DNA from: Bacteroidales bacterium
GTDB lineage: Bacteria; Bacteroidota; Bacteroidia; Bacteroidales; UBA932
Length of the DNA: 64,000 nucleotides
Direction of reading: 5' to 3'
Assembly (NCBI GenBank): GCA_017400135.1
Contig: JAFPVJ010000021.1
Coordinates: 97,159 to 161,158 of the forward strand
Part shown: piece by piece, positions 42,571-53,021 of the stretch
Position numbering within the stretch: the stretch's first letter is position 1
How the letters are laid out: the number at the start of each line of letters is the position of its first letter
Translations under genes and position numbers: made by a program
The notes under the pieces: generated by a model
Database searches by the model: none
Told to the model about the DNA's origin: nothing
What the model saw: only the letters and a program-made list of their open reading frames with translations

Positions 42571-45500
42571 TTAGAAACGGAGATTGATTGTGAAGGTGTA
42601 ATAAGTAGTCACACCCTGCAGGGAACGGACACGGAACTCAGCCGCACGGGTACCACGGACAGACTCCGGGTTCTCTTTGTTAGGCATGGTGTTGAGCAGG
42701 TAACCCAGATTGTGGGCATTGGCCTGGAGGTTCAGGCCCTGCAAATGCAGTTTGTTGGCGAAACGATCAGGAACCGCATAGCCAAGGGTGAGGTCACGGA
42801 AGCAGATGTAGTTAAGCTTCGTGTACCAGGTATCTTGGATGACGCCGTTGCTCCAGCTGTTGGTCAGGTAAGTCCAGGAGGAGGCATGCGAAGGATCGAT
42901 CACGTTCTTGTCGATCAGTTCCTGATAAGTCTCACCGGTCTCATACTGGCCAGTCGTAACCGTGTAAGGATCGCCCGAAGGCTGAGGGATATTGGTGCCG
43001 GTCGGGAAAATACCGTCCGGAATGATACCGTCATCATAATCGAGACCATCCCAGCGGGAAGTATAGCTCACGCCACCGTGGTCCTTGTCCGCACCGCGAA
43101 GAGACGTAGCGAGATAACCGTACGCAGTTCCGTAGTGGGAAGGATAGGAAGCGACATAGCCGCCGAAACGGGCGTCGAAGGAAGCGCGCAGCGTGAAACG
43201 CTTGAAACGAATGCTGGTGTTCACCGAGCCAAGGAAGTCCGGGACCATGTTACCGACCTCTTCCACCTCGCCGCTACGGCGGATGAACGCAGTACCATAG
43301 GCCTTCTGGAAGTTACCGAGGACCATCTTGCCGGAACCCTTCTTCACGACGTTACCGTCATCATCCAGCACATCCTTGTCAATCATGGGAGCCTTGTCGG
43401 ACATCAGCATACCATAGGTGCCACCCACCTTGGCAACGGAACCGATACGGTAGTTACCATAGTCGGGGTCACCCTGGAGCTTGATGTAGCTGGCAACGAG
43501 GTCGGAAAGCTCAACGATCTTGGACCAGTTCCTCGTCCAGGTGAAATTGACATCCCAACTGAAATCCTTCGTTTCGATCGGAGTCGTATTGAGAGCAAGC
43601 TCGATACCCTGGTTCTGGATGTTACCCGCATTGATTAGAGCGTGGCTGACACCGGAAGCGGCAGGAATCGTGACATTCATGATCTGATCACGCGTATTCT
43701 CCTTATAATAGGTAAGGTCGAGACCGAGCCGGTTGTTGAACATCCGGTAGTCCGTACCCACTTCCCAGGAAGTCTTGCGTTCAGGACGGATGTTAGCGTC
43801 ATAGACCGTGTCAGGAATCGTCATGTAATATGCGGAAGTCTTCTCGTGATCGACCTGCTTGGTCTTATAGGCGGAGTTGATCGAATAGGGTTCCGTGTCA
43901 TTACCGACCTGGGCGATGGAAGCACGCAGTTTCCAGAACGAAATGGCCTTCGGCAGGTTCAGGGTCTCGTGGGCCAGCCACGCTACGCTGAAGGAAGGAT
44001 AGAAGAAGGAGAAGTTACCGTGCTTGTCGGAATAGACCAAAGCAGAAGACCAGTCGTTACGGCCGGTCACCTCAAGGAACAACTGGTCGCGCCATGCGGC
44101 GGTGAACTGACCTGCCACGGAAAGGATCGTCTTCGTACCGCTGATGCTGCCGGATCCGCTCACTTTCTCCTTGGAGTTGTTGATATAGTACTGGTTCGGC
44201 ACGATGAAACCACCGTTGGTGGAAGCAGACGTTCCGAATACATAGTTGTTGTAGTACTCACCACGGATGAAGCCACCGATCCTCCAGTCCTCATTGATCA
44301 TGTAATCGGCGATGAGGTTAGTGTTGAGGTTGGTCTGCTCCTGCGTGGACATGCTCATGCTATAGCTGCCACCACCGGAATTGTTGGCATAACCGGAGTC
44401 TTTAATCTTGCTCTCACGACGGGTGTAGTAGTAGTTATAGCTACCGTCAGTGACCCACTTCAACCAAGGGTTGAACTGGACCGTAAGCTTCAGGTTGGGA
44501 CGGACGACCGTTTCCTTCTGGATAGTCTCGTTCTCCCAGATGCTCCACCACATGTCGCGGTTGGGAATGGCACCCCATTCGTCACCATAACTCAGTGAAG
44601 CCATACCACCGTGGGCGCCCTTGTACTTGTCGCGGAAATACTTCGCGTTGTAGGTACGGTCGATGTCACCGCTGATGAAACGCTCACCGATGTTCGGCTG
44701 GGCGTTGCGAGGGGTCGAGTTCGACAGGGACATGGAACCTTCAACCTCAATTGCATCATTGAGTTTGTGGGAAGCCTTGATCAAAGTGCTGAAACGGTTG
44801 AAGCTGTTGTTGGGCAGCGTACCCGTCGCATACTTCTCGGAAAGGGAAGCGTAGATGGAGCTGCGCTCGTTGCCACCGGAAACCGTCACGTTCGTATTGG
44901 TATTGAAACCAAGATTGTAGGCCTCTTTGAAGTTGTTCTCATAAGCCTTGGAGGGGATCAGATTGCCGTCGTACCATTCAATCTGCTCATACTCATCGAA
45001 ACGGTTACCAAACGAGCAACCGTTACCGCCGATCTCGTTGAGAATCTTGTAGAGGGACGGGATGTTGTCGGTACCATCTTTCCACACATTCATGTGGTGG
45101 ACGTCATAGGCAGACTTACAGCCGAAGTAGAGACCATAATACGAGAAGAGACCTTCCATGAACACGTTCTGGAACGTGGGCTGAGAAGTCACCTGGTCGA
45201 TACCGAAGGTCTGCGTGAGTGAGACGCCGAGGCCCTTCGTACCCTTACCGCTCTTGGTCGTGATGACGATGGCACCGTTCAGACCGCGGGAACCATACAG
45301 GGCGGTTGCAGCCGCACCCTTCAGGATGGAAACGGTCTCGAAGTCATCCGGGTTGAGGTTCTTCAGGGAGTTACCATAGTCAGAGAACGTGGAATCCCAG
45401 TCTGCACTGGCATCGGCCGTCTCGTTGTCGAGAATGATACCGTCAACCACAAAGATAGGCTGGTTGTTCTTACCCAGCGTGGAAGCACCACGAATGAGGA

Positions 45501-46002
45501 TCTTGTTGTGACCGAACATACCACCGTCGGAAGCGTTGATCTCAACACCGGCCACCTTACCCTGCAGGGCGGAGATCGGGCTGATCAGGTTGGGATTCAG
45601 GTCGTCCGCCTTGATCTCGGTCATCGCATAACCGAGGGCCTTGGTCGAACGCTTCATGCCGAGAGCCGTAACAACGACATCATCCAGCAGGGTCGCGTCA
45701 GATGCCAGCGAAATGTTGATAGGCTGACCATTGAAGACAACGGTCTGTCCAGCATAGCCGAGGCAGTCGATCTTCAGGGTCTGCCCGTCGCGTACGCCCG
45801 GGAGCGTGAAGGCGCCGTTGACATCGGTCACGGTACCCGTCGTCGTCCCGTCGATGAGAACGGACGCACCGATCAACGGCTCGCCGTCATCGCCTTTGAT
45901 GACACCCTTCGCCACGTTCTGTGCGAACAGGGAACTACCTGCCAACAGGAAAGCTCCCACGAGCAAAGTGCGCATCGCGGAAAAGATTTTGTTCATCTTC
46001 AT
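42571..46002 (-). CDS. susC: SusC/RagA TonB-dependent outer-membrane transporter
   Basis: A 1143-residue TonB-linked receptor: signal peptide (LLVGAFLLAGSSLFAQ), N-terminal carboxypeptidase-regulatory-like domain (KGDDGEPLIGASVLIDGTTTGTVTDVNGAFTLPG), TonB box region (DDVVVTALGMKRSTKALGYA), plug domain (GKVAGVEINAS and SVSILKGAAATALYGSRGLNGAIVITTKSG-like segment) and a long 22-strand barrel ending in a terminal aromatic residue. It imports glycan fragments with SusD. ATG 46002 is favoured over 46086, because the promoter and the predicted start of transcription fall near 46077-46114. No anti-sigma, ECF sigma or hybrid regulator gene is adjacent. Confidence 0.95.
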   Translation of the reverse strand: MKMNKIFSAMRTLLVGAFLLAGSSLFAQNVAKGVIKGDDGEPLIGASVLIDGTTTGTVTDVNGAFTLPGVRDGQTLKIDCLGYAGQTVVFNGQPINISLASDATLLDDVVVTALGMKRSTKALGYAMTEIKADDLNPNLISPISALQGKVAGVEINASDGGMFGHNKILIRGASTLGKNNQPIFVVDGIILDNETADASADWDSTFSDYGNSLKNLNPDDFETVSILKGAAATALYGSRGLNGAIVITTKSGKGTKGLGVSLTQTFGIDQVTSQPTFQNVFMEGLFSYYGLYFGCKSAYDVHHMNVWKDGTDNIPSLYKILNEIGGNGCSFGNRFDEYEQIEWYDGNLIPSKAYENNFKEAYNLGFNTNTNVTVSGGNERSSIYASLSEKYATGTLPNNSFNRFSTLIKASHKLNDAIEVEGSMSLSNSTPRNAQPNIGERFISGDIDRTYNAKYFRDKYKGAHGGMASLSYGDEWGAIPNRDMWWSIWENETIQKETVVRPNLKLTVQFNPWLKWVTDGSYNYYYTRRESKIKDSGYANNSGGGSYSMSMSTQEQTNLNTNLIADYMINEDWRIGGFIRGEYYNNYVFGTSASTNGGFIVPNQYYINNSKEKVSGSGSISGTKTILSVAGQFTAAWRDQLFLEVTGRNDWSSALVYSDKHGNFSFFYPSFSVAWLAHETLNLPKAISFWKLRASIAQVGNDTEPYSINSAYKTKQVDHEKTSAYYMTIPDTVYDANIRPERKTSWEVGTDYRMFNNRLGLDLTYYKENTRDQIMNVTIPAASGVSHALINAGNIQNQGIELALNTTPIETKDFSWDVNFTWTRNWSKIVELSDLVASYIKLQGDPDYGNYRIGSVAKVGGTYGMLMSDKAPMIDKDVLDDDGNVVKKGSGKMVLGNFQKAYGTAFIRRSGEVEEVGNMVPDFLGSVNTSIRFKRFTLRASFDARFGGYVASYPSHYGTAYGYLATSLRGADKDHGGVSYTSRWDGLDYDDGIIPDGIFPTGTNIPQPSGDPYTVTTGQYETGETYQELIDKNVIDPSHASSWTYLTNSWSNGVIQDTWYTKLNYICFRDLTLGYAVPDRFANKLHLQGLNLQANAHNLGYLLNTMPNKENPESVRGTRAAEFRVRSLQGVTTYYTFTINLRF

Positions 46003-46083
46003 AGAGAAAACTTTTTGGTTAATAATGATTGATTTCGGTTTATAGTTGTGTGTACTCGTTTTCGACACGTTACTATATTTTTG

Positions 46084-46114
46084 CAATTATACGACTAATT
46101 ATTATAATTACAAA
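46084..46114 (-). promoter_or_regulatory. Promoter of susC
   Basis: On the minus strand TTTG (46111-46114) and TATAATTG (46084-46091, one mismatch to TAnnTTTG) are separated by 19 bases. The leader would be about 75 bases, AT-rich and long enough for post-transcriptional control. Confidence 0.55.
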
Positions 46115-46182
46115 ACAAATCGTTGACATTCCTTTCATTCGGGTACAAAAACACCTCAATTTGCAACCAAATAAAAAGAAAA

Positions 46183-46200
46183 GGCCGCATCGCTGCGACC
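46183..46200 (-). terminator. Terminator of the purine operon after folD
   Basis: On the minus strand GGTCGCA-GCGA-TGCGGCC forms a 7-pair stem with one G-T pair, followed by TTTTCTTTTTATTT. It lies 28 bases after the folD stop and separates the purine operon from susC. Confidence 0.85.
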
Positions 46201-46227
46201 ATTTGACTCAATGGAAGATAAAAAAGA

Positions 46228-47088
46228 CTATCCCAACCGCCCTGCCAGGAAGCACGAAACGGTATTGACCATCAGCATGGCGATGGTCATGGGACCCACT
46301 CCCCCGGGCACAGGAGTAATCCAGGAGGCTTTCTCCACGCAGGAGGCGAAATCCACGTCGCCGCAAAGCTTCCCTTCGGCGTCGCGGTTCATTCCGACAT
46401 CGATCACGATGGCGCCGGGCTTGATCATGTCGCCGGTGATGAGGCCGGCCTTGCCTACCGCCACCACAAGGACGTCAGCCTGGGACGTCACCGCCCCCAG
46501 GTCCGCCGTACGGGAATGCGCGATCGTCACGGTCGCGTTGCGGTCTAGCAGGAGCTTTGCCACGGGCTTGCCGACGATGTTGCTCCGGCCAACCACGACC
46601 GCCTGCTTACCAGCCAGGGAAACGCCGGTCGAATCGATCAGACGCACGATGCCAGCCGGCGTGCAGGGCACGATGCAATCCTTGCCCAGCCACAGGCCCG
46701 CCACGTTGGCCGGATGGAAACCGTCCACGTCTTTCTCACGGGCGATGGCGTCAATCACCTTTTCCTCATCGATGTGCTTCGGCAGCGGCAGCTGGACCAG
46801 GATGCCGTCCACGCCGGGATCGGCGTTCAAGGCGGCGATCCGCGCCAGCAGAGCCTCTTCGGAGGTCTCCGCCGGCAGTTCAACCTTCAGCGAGTCGATG
46901 CCGACATACTCGGCCGCCTTCACCTTATTGCGCACATAAACCTGGCTCGCGGGATTCTCCCCCACGATGATGACGCAGAGGCAGGGCCTGCGGCCGTACT
47001 CCTTTTCCAGCGAGAGCACCTGCTCCCGCACCTCGTCCTTGATGGCGGCGCTCAGCGCCTTCCCGTCGATGATCTGTCCCATATTCAT
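46228..47088 (-). CDS. folD: Methylenetetrahydrofolate dehydrogenase / cyclohydrolase
   Basis: A 286-residue bifunctional FolD. It interconverts 5,10-methylene-, methenyl- and 10-formyl-tetrahydrofolate. The first signature [17 protein letters not shown], the [13 protein letters not shown] motif, the NADP-binding [14 protein letters not shown] and the final [16 protein letters not shown] signature are present. It is the last gene of the purine operon and supplies the 10-formyl-tetrahydrofolate used by PurH, a functional fit. The ATG overlaps the purD stop by four bases (ATGA); a second in-frame ATG at 47082 is also possible. Confidence 0.95.
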   Translation of the reverse strand: MNMGQIIDGKALSAAIKDEVREQVLSLEKEYGRRPCLCVIIVGENPASQVYVRNKVKAAEYVGIDSLKVELPAETSEEALLARIAALNADPGVDGILVQLPLPKHIDEEKVIDAIAREKDVDGFHPANVAGLWLGKDCIVPCTPAGIVRLIDSTGVSLAGKQAVVVGRSNIVGKPVAKLLLDRNATVTIAHSRTADLGAVTSQADVLVVAVGKAGLITGDMIKPGAIVIDVGMNRDAEGKLCGDVDFASCVEKASWITPVPGGVGPMTIAMLMVNTVSCFLAGRLG

Positions 47089-48341
47089 TCCATTTCCAGC
47101 GCGCAGTGCGCGATGTCGGTACGGCAGAAAAGGTTGGCGCAGCGCACCTTCCCCAGTTCGGCATAGACGCGTCTCCGCGCCTGGGCGACGCTCTCCCCCT
47201 GCCCGATCAGCATCAGAACACGTCCGCCCGCCGTTACGAGCCGGCCGTCCTCAAACTTCGTCCCCATGTGGTAGATTTTGGCGTCCACATCTTCCAGGCC
47301 CTCGATGGCATAGCCTTTCTCATACTTGCCCGGATATCCCTTGGAAGCCAGCACGACGCCAAGTGTCACATCGTCGCTCCAGCGCAGCGGCTGCGGCTGA
47401 GTCCCCGTCGCCACGGCATAAAACACATCATAGATGTCACTCTGCAGCAGCGGCAGCACGACTTCCGTCTCCGGATCGCCGAAACGCGCGTTGAACTCGA
47501 TGACCTTGATCCCCTGCGGAGTCTTCATCAGACCACCGTAGAGCACGCCCGAGAGCGGGCAGCCTTCCGCGACCATGGCCTCCGCCGTGCGGCAGAGAAT
47601 TTTTTCAAAGGCGAACTGCCGATCTTCGTCGGTAATGAAAGGCAGCTGCGTGTAAGCGCCCATCCCGCCCGTATTCGGGCCCTTGTCGCCGTCGAAGGCC
47701 CGTTTGTGGTCCTGCGCCAGCGGCATCGGATAAACATTCCGTCCCTCGACAAAACACATGAAAGAGAATTCTGGTCCCGTCAGAAAATCCTCAACGACCA
47801 CCTTCCCCTTGCCGAACGCCTCGTCCAGCAGCATGCTGGCCAGGGCGGCCTTCGCTTCTTCCAGGTCCGCGGCGATCACCACGCCCTTGCCGGCCGCCAG
47901 GCCGTCGTATTTCAGCACGGCCGGGAAAGGACGGCCCGACACGTATGCGAGCGCCTCCTCATAATCGCTGAAACTGCGGTACGCCGCCGTCGGGACGTCA
48001 TATTTGAGCATCAGGCGCTTGGCGAATTCCTTGCTGCTCTCGATCTGAGTAGCCGCCTTCGTATGTCCGAAAACCGCCAGTCCCGCCGCGCGGAACGCAT
48101 CCACGACGCCGGCCGCCAAGGCCGCTTCGGGCCCCACGACCGTCAGGTCGATGCCGTTTTCACGCGCGAATCCCAGCAGGCCTTCCACGTCCGTGTCCTT
48201 GATCGGGACACAGGTCGCCTGCAGCGAAATGCCCGCATTGCCCGGGGCACAGAAAATCCGACCCACCTGCGGGCTGCGGCCGAGCGCATCTACAATCGCG
48301 TGCTCGCGGCCCCCGGAACCTATGACAAGTACTTTCTTCAT
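47085..48341 (-). CDS. purD: Phosphoribosylamine-glycine ligase (GAR synthetase)
   Basis: A 418-residue ATP-grasp enzyme joining phosphoribosylamine and glycine. It starts with [13 protein letters not shown], and the ATP-grasp region includes [18 protein letters not shown]. The [14 protein letters not shown] signature near residue 290 is diagnostic. ATG 48341 is used; the TTG at 48347 adds only two codons. It lies two bases after the purH stop. A separate GAR transformylase (purN or purT) is not in the window. Confidence 0.96.
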   Translation of the reverse strand: MKKVLVIGSGGREHAIVDALGRSPQVGRIFCAPGNAGISLQATCVPIKDTDVEGLLGFARENGIDLTVVGPEAALAAGVVDAFRAAGLAVFGHTKAATQIESSKEFAKRLMLKYDVPTAAYRSFSDYEEALAYVSGRPFPAVLKYDGLAAGKGVVIAADLEEAKAALASMLLDEAFGKGKVVVEDFLTGPEFSFMCFVEGRNVYPMPLAQDHKRAFDGDKGPNTGGMGAYTQLPFITDEDRQFAFEKILCRTAEAMVAEGCPLSGVLYGGLMKTPQGIKVIEFNARFGDPETEVVLPLLQSDIYDVFYAVATGTQPQPLRWSDDVTLGVVLASKGYPGKYEKGYAIEGLEDVDAKIYHMGTKFEDGRLVTAGGRVLMLIGQGESVAQARRRVYAELGKVRCANLFCRTDIAHCALEME

Positions 48342-48343
48342 AT

Positions 48344-49897
48344 TCAATGTTTGAAATGACGCATTCCTGTGAAGAGCATCGTGATACCCCGCCGGTCCGC
48401 CTCGGTCACCGATTCCTCGTCCCGGACGCTGCCGCCGGGCTGCACGATCGCCGCGACGCCGTACTCTGCGGCCAGCGCAACCGTATCACCGAAGGGGAAG
48501 AAACCGTCGGAGCCCAGCACGACGCCCGCCCCGCGGATATCCACGCCCTTCTCGGAAAGGGCCGCCTTGGCCTCCTCGAGGGCGATCCGCGCGGAACCGA
48601 CCCGGTTCATCTGACCTGCACCCACGCCCAGCGTCGCGCCGTCCTTCACGACGACAATCGCATTGGACTTGATGTGCTTGACGATGCGCCAGGCGAACTG
48701 CAGGTCCGTCATCTGCGCCTCCGTAGGCTGCACCTTCGTGACGCACATGGACGGTTCCAGCGCCTTCGTGACGAGATCCTGGTCCTGGACCAGCAAGCCG
48801 CCTGTGACGGAGACATACTGCTTACGCACGATGCCGTCCTCCTTCATATCCACCTGCAGCAAGCGCAGGTTCTTCTTGGTGCAGAGAATCTCCAGCGCCT
48901 CGGGGGTGAAGGAAGGGGCCATGATGATTTCCAGGAAGATGGGCTTCATCAGGGCTGCAGCCTCGGCGTTGACCTCGCAGTTGGTGGCCACGATGCCGCC
49001 GAAGATACTGACCTTGTCGGCTTCGTAGGCCTTGGTCCAGGCATCCACCACGTCCCGGCCGATCGCCGCACCGCAGGGATTCATGTGTTTCAAGCCGACG
49101 CAGAAGGGTGTAGTACCGAATTCCCGGACAATCGAAAGTGCCGCATTGGCATCCTGTATGTTATTGTAGGACAACTCTTTGCCGTTCAGCTGCACGGCCC
49201 CGGCCAGGGAGAAAGGCGCCGGCTCCGTCGCCGCGTAGAACTTCGCCTCCTGGTGGGGGTTCTCGCCATAGCGCAGTCCCTGCTTCAAGTCATATTCCAG
49301 GAAGAGTTTCTCATTCAGGCCGGCCTGGGCGCGCATGTAGGTCGCGATCATGCAGTCATACTCGGCCGTATGGGTATAGGCCTTGGCGGAGAGTTTCAGA
49401 CGAGTCTCCTGCGAAGTGGAACCGTTGGCCTTGAGCTCCTCCAGCACCGTCGCATAATCCGCGGGGTCACAGACGATGGTGACATCGCGCCAGTTCTTGG
49501 CAGCGCTGCGGACCATGGAAGGGCCGCCGATGTCGATGTTCTCGATCGCCTCTTCCAGCGTCACGCCCGGCTTGGCGATTGTCTGTTTGAACGGGTAGAG
49601 ATTGACGCAGACCAGGTCGATGGTCTCTATCGCGTTCTCCTTCAGGGTTGCAATATGCTCGGGCAACTCGCGGCGGGCCAGGATGCCCCCGTGAACCTTC
49701 GGATGGAGGGTCTTGACGCGACCGTCGAGGATCTCCGGGAAACCGGTTACCTCGCTGATGCCAATGGTCCGGACACCCTCCTTCTCCAGGAGTTTCTGCG
49801 TGCCTCCGGTGGCGATGATTTCCCAGCCGAGGGCGACCAGGCCGCGGACGAAGTCCACCAGGCCGGTCTTGTCACTGACACTGACTAATGCTCTCAT
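48344..49897 (-). CDS. purH: AICAR transformylase / IMP cyclohydrolase
   Basis: A 517-residue bifunctional PurH performing the last two steps to IMP. The N-terminal cyclohydrolase (MGS-like) domain has [20 protein letters not shown] and [15 protein letters not shown]; the C-terminal transformylase domain has the LRYGENPHQ start and the [11 protein letters not shown] and [12 protein letters not shown] blocks. ATG 49897 is taken; a GTG two codons upstream overlaps the purM stop. Its formyl donor is probably supplied by FolD, encoded downstream. Confidence 0.96.
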   Translation of the reverse strand: MRALVSVSDKTGLVDFVRGLVALGWEIIATGGTQKLLEKEGVRTIGISEVTGFPEILDGRVKTLHPKVHGGILARRELPEHIATLKENAIETIDLVCVNLYPFKQTIAKPGVTLEEAIENIDIGGPSMVRSAAKNWRDVTIVCDPADYATVLEELKANGSTSQETRLKLSAKAYTHTAEYDCMIATYMRAQAGLNEKLFLEYDLKQGLRYGENPHQEAKFYAATEPAPFSLAGAVQLNGKELSYNNIQDANAALSIVREFGTTPFCVGLKHMNPCGAAIGRDVVDAWTKAYEADKVSIFGGIVATNCEVNAEAAALMKPIFLEIIMAPSFTPEALEILCTKKNLRLLQVDMKEDGIVRKQYVSVTGGLLVQDQDLVTKALEPSMCVTKVQPTEAQMTDLQFAWRIVKHIKSNAIVVVKDGATLGVGAGQMNRVGSARIALEEAKAALSEKGVDIRGAGVVLGSDGFFPFGDTVALAAEYGVAAIVQPGGSVRDEESVTEADRRGITMLFTGMRHFKH

Positions 49898-49899
49898 AC

Positions 49900-50931
49900 T
49901 CACTGCATTATAATATTAACTCCCGGCACGTCTGTGACGCGTCCGATCACGGATGCCCTCTCGCCGCAGGCGGTCAGGATGTCGATTGCCTGCTGTGCCT
50001 CGGACGGATCCAGCACGGCGATCATACCGATGCCCATATTGAAGATGTTGAACATCTCGCGGTGAGGAACGCCGCCCCATTTCTCCAGCATCCGGAAGAC
50101 CGGCAGGATCTCCCAGCTGCCCTCGCGGATCTCCAGGCCCTGCCCGGGCTGCAGGACGCGCGGAATGTTCTCGTCAAAGCCGCCGCCCGTGATGTGGCAG
50201 ATGCCGTGGACGTCGCAGGCGCGGATCACTTCCAGCATCTGGCGCACGTAAATCTTCGTCGGAGTCAGGAGCACGTCGCCCAGGCACCGGCCTCCGAACT
50301 CCGGAATCTCGTCCGTATACTTCAGGCCCGCGTCAGCGACAATCTTTCGCACCAGGCTGAATCCATTGGAATGAACGCCCGTGGAGGCCACGCCGACCAG
50401 GACGTCCCCCACCTTCACCTTCGAGCCGTCGATGAGTTTCGACCGCTCGACCACGCCGGTGGTATAACCGGCGATATCGTATTCGCCGTCGGCGTACATA
50501 CCCGGCATCTCGGCCGTCTCGCCGCCCACCAGGGCGCAGCCCGCCTGCCGGCAGCCTTCCGCCACGCCGGCCACGATCGCCTCGACCTTCTCCGGCACAT
50601 TGTGGCCCAAGGCCACATAATCCAGGAAGAACAGAGGCTCGGCGCCCTGCGCCAGCACGTCGTTGACGCACATGGCGACGGCATCGATGCCGATCGTATC
50701 GTGCTTGTCCAAGGCGAAGGCGATCTTAAGCTTGGTGCCCACGCCGTCCGTTCCGCTGACCAGAATCGGCTCCTTGATTCCCAGCGAAGCGAGATCGAAC
50801 ATACCTCCGAAAGAGCCGATGTTGCCCATCGAGCCCGGACGGGCCGTGGAGGCGACATGCTGCTTGATGCGGCGGACCACTTCATAACCGGCTTCCAGGT
50901 TCACGCCGGCGTTTTCGTATGTTTTAGCCAT
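49900..50931 (-). CDS. purM: Phosphoribosylformylglycinamidine cyclo-ligase (AIR synthetase)
   Basis: A 343-residue PurM. The glycine-rich N-terminus, [28 protein letters not shown] and the C-terminal [15 protein letters not shown] motif are conserved. The enzyme closes the imidazole ring with ATP, giving AIR. Its stop lies two bases before the purH ATG and its start two bases from the purF stop, so translation is tightly linked. Confidence 0.96.
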   Translation of the reverse strand: MAKTYENAGVNLEAGYEVVRRIKQHVASTARPGSMGNIGSFGGMFDLASLGIKEPILVSGTDGVGTKLKIAFALDKHDTIGIDAVAMCVNDVLAQGAEPLFFLDYVALGHNVPEKVEAIVAGVAEGCRQAGCALVGGETAEMPGMYADGEYDIAGYTTGVVERSKLIDGSKVKVGDVLVGVASTGVHSNGFSLVRKIVADAGLKYTDEIPEFGGRCLGDVLLTPTKIYVRQMLEVIRACDVHGICHITGGGFDENIPRVLQPGQGLEIREGSWEILPVFRMLEKWGGVPHREMFNIFNMGIGMIAVLDPSEAQQAIDILTACGERASVIGRVTDVPGVNIIMQ

Positions 50932-50933
50932 AA

Positions 50934-52292
50934 TCAGTCGTTGTTGATTTCGTCATCATAAAGGATGGTCGGATACTCGCCCGTGAAGCAGGCCTGGCAG
51001 GGATCCGCGCAGCCGAAACAGGACGCGCGGGTGGATTCGGGGCTCAGGTAACCCAGCGAATCGGCGCCGATGGCCTCGCGGGCCTGCTCCAGCGTCCGGT
51101 GGGAGCACAGGAGCTCCTCGGGGCTCGAGGTATCCACGCCGTAGTGGCAGGGGAAACGCATCATCGGACTGGCGATACGCACGTGCACCTCGGTGGCGCC
51201 GGCCTCGCGCAGCATGCGCACGATCTTGAGGGAGGTGGTGCCACGCACGATGCTGTCGTCCACCAGGATCACGCGCTTGCCGCGCACGACATCCTCCACG
51301 GGAGAAAGCTTCATCTTCACGCCCAGCTCGCGAATCTCCTGGATCGGTTCGATGAAGGTACGGCCCACATATTTGTGCTTGATCAGGCCCATTTCGTACG
51401 GGATTCCGCTCTCCTGGCTGTAACCCATCGCGGCGGAGAGGCTGGATTCCGGTACGCCCACCACGATATCCGCTTCGACAGGGCATTCGCGGCACAGGCG
51501 CCGGCCCGCTTCTTCGCGGTAGGCGTGGACGTTGCAGCCGTCGATGTTGCTGTCGGGACGTGCGTAATAGATGTATTCCATGGCGCACATCCGATGCTTC
51601 TGGAACTGGGAATAACGGTTGGACCGCAGTCCCTTGGCGTCCAGGGTGACCACCTCGCCCGGCTCCACGTCCCGCAGGAACTTCGCTCCCATGATGCCGA
51701 AGGCGCAGGACTCGCTGCTCACGACATAGCCGTCGCCCAGGGTGCCGATGACCAGGGGCTTGATGCCGTACTTGTCACGGCAGGCGTAGATGCGGTTGCG
51801 GGTCATCACCAGGATGGAGAAACCGCCCTCGATCATGTTGAGCGCCTTGAGGATGTTGACGATGCGGTCCTCGCCGTTGTGCTTCTTGATCAGGTGGGCG
51901 AAAATCTCGCTGTCCGTCGCGGTCTGGAAGATGATGCCGCGTTTCTCGAGCAGGGCCTCCAGCTGCTTGGCATTGATGAAATTGCCGTCGCAGGCCACGG
52001 CGAAATCGCCCTTCGTCTGATAGAACAGGATGGGATCCACGTTGTCGAGGCCGCCCTTGCTGACATTGGCGTACTTGACGCTGCCGATGCCGACGGAGCC
52101 TTCCAGACCCAGCACGTTGCCGTCCGTAAAGACCTCGCTCAGCAGACCCTGGCCGCGGTGACGGCAAGGCTTGCCCGCATCGTCGAAGGTGACGATGCCG
52201 GCGCCTTCCTGGCCCCGGTGCTGGATATTGTGCAATCCGTAATAGAGATAAGTCGAGGCGTTCGCGACGCCGAATACTCCGAGTACACCCAT
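50934..52292 (-). CDS. purF: Amidophosphoribosyltransferase with altered glutaminase site
   Basis: A 452-residue PurF of the Fe-S (Bacillus subtilis) type. The C-terminal phosphoribosyltransferase domain is intact, with PRPP loop VILVDDSIVRGTTS and GADSLGYLSPES. Likely cluster cysteines are in CAMEYIYYARPDS, RFPCHYGVDTS and the CFGCADPCQACFTG tail. The N-terminal glutaminase domain is abnormal. The nucleophile CGVFG reads LGVFG (Leu4), GHVRYPT reads GSVKYAN (Lys73, Asn76) and AHNGN reads ACDGN (Asp102), while Asp127 is kept. It should not hydrolyse glutamine, so it may use free ammonia or a partner glutaminase. No alternative start adds a cysteine before GVFG. Confidence 0.92.
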   Translation of the reverse strand: MGVLGVFGVANASTYLYYGLHNIQHRGQEGAGIVTFDDAGKPCRHRGQGLLSEVFTDGNVLGLEGSVGIGSVKYANVSKGGLDNVDPILFYQTKGDFAVACDGNFINAKQLEALLEKRGIIFQTATDSEIFAHLIKKHNGEDRIVNILKALNMIEGGFSILVMTRNRIYACRDKYGIKPLVIGTLGDGYVVSSESCAFGIMGAKFLRDVEPGEVVTLDAKGLRSNRYSQFQKHRMCAMEYIYYARPDSNIDGCNVHAYREEAGRRLCRECPVEADIVVGVPESSLSAAMGYSQESGIPYEMGLIKHKYVGRTFIEPIQEIRELGVKMKLSPVEDVVRGKRVILVDDSIVRGTTSLKIVRMLREAGATEVHVRIASPMMRFPCHYGVDTSSPEELLCSHRTLEQAREAIGADSLGYLSPESTRASCFGCADPCQACFTGEYPTILYDDEINND

Positions 52293-52294
52293 GG

Positions 52295-53020
52295 TCAGTT
52301 CTCTTTCAAGACAGTTGTCAGTCGTTCATACACATTGCGGTAGGACGCCACCACGTCGCTGAGGTCCAGGCGGAAGCGGTCCTTGTCCAGGCGCTCGCCG
52401 GTCTGCTCGTCCCAGAGACGGGAGGTGTCGGGGCTGACCTCGTCCGAGAGGATGATTTCCCCATTGTCCGTGGCGCGGCCGAACTCGAGTTTGACGTCGA
52501 CCAACTCGATGCCGATGCGGTGGAAGAGGTCCTTCAGCACCTCGTTGGCTTTCTTCGCCTCAGCCACGATCCCGTCGATCTCCGCATAACTGACAAGACC
52601 GAGGGCCACCGCCAGATCCCGGTTGATGAAGGGATCGTCGAGCTCGTCATCATTGTAACGCAGTTCTACGATGAGATTGTCGGGCTTGAGCCCTTCCTCG
52701 ATGCCCAGCCGCGCCGCCAGGGATCCGGCCACGCGATTGCGAACGATCACCTCGATCGGGAGGATCTCAATGCGGCGGCAGAGTTGCTCGTTATCCCCCA
52801 CCCTTTCGATGAAATGGTTGCGGATGCCGCAGTCCCTCAGATACCCCAGGAGCAGGGCCGAGATCTTGTTGCTCAACTCGCCCTTTCCCTCGAAACGGGC
52901 GCGCTTGACGTTGTTGAACGCCACGGCCACATCCTTGTACCGGATGATGACCTTATCGGGGTCGTCGGTCGCGAAAAACTGCTTTTCGTTTCCGTTGTAG
53001 ATGACTTCTTTCTTGATCAT
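52295..53020 (-). CDS. purC: SAICAR synthetase
   Basis: A 241-residue PurC, normal length, forming SAICAR from CAIR and aspartate. Motifs include IYNGNEKQFFATDDPDKVIIRYKD-type N-terminus, EVIVRNRVAGSLAARLGI, and the SDEVSPDTSRLWD block with the catalytic acidic residues. ATG 53020 is chosen, because the in-frame start at 53107 would overlap the end of purL and adds sequence not found in PurC. The gap to purF is two bases. Confidence 0.96.
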   Translation of the reverse strand: MIKKEVIYNGNEKQFFATDDPDKVIIRYKDVAVAFNNVKRARFEGKGELSNKISALLLGYLRDCGIRNHFIERVGDNEQLCRRIEILPIEVIVRNRVAGSLAARLGIEEGLKPDNLIVELRYNDDELDDPFINRDLAVALGLVSYAEIDGIVAEAKKANEVLKDLFHRIGIELVDVKLEFGRATDNGEIILSDEVSPDTSRLWDEQTGERLDKDRFRLDLSDVVASYRNVYERLTTVLKEN

Positions 53021-53021
53021 T

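Noticed and set aside
40597-45222. Long plus-strand frames opposite susC and susD
   Set aside because: They are antisense to genes with lipobox, plug and barrel features; there is no promoter-like box or sensible N-terminus on the plus strand.
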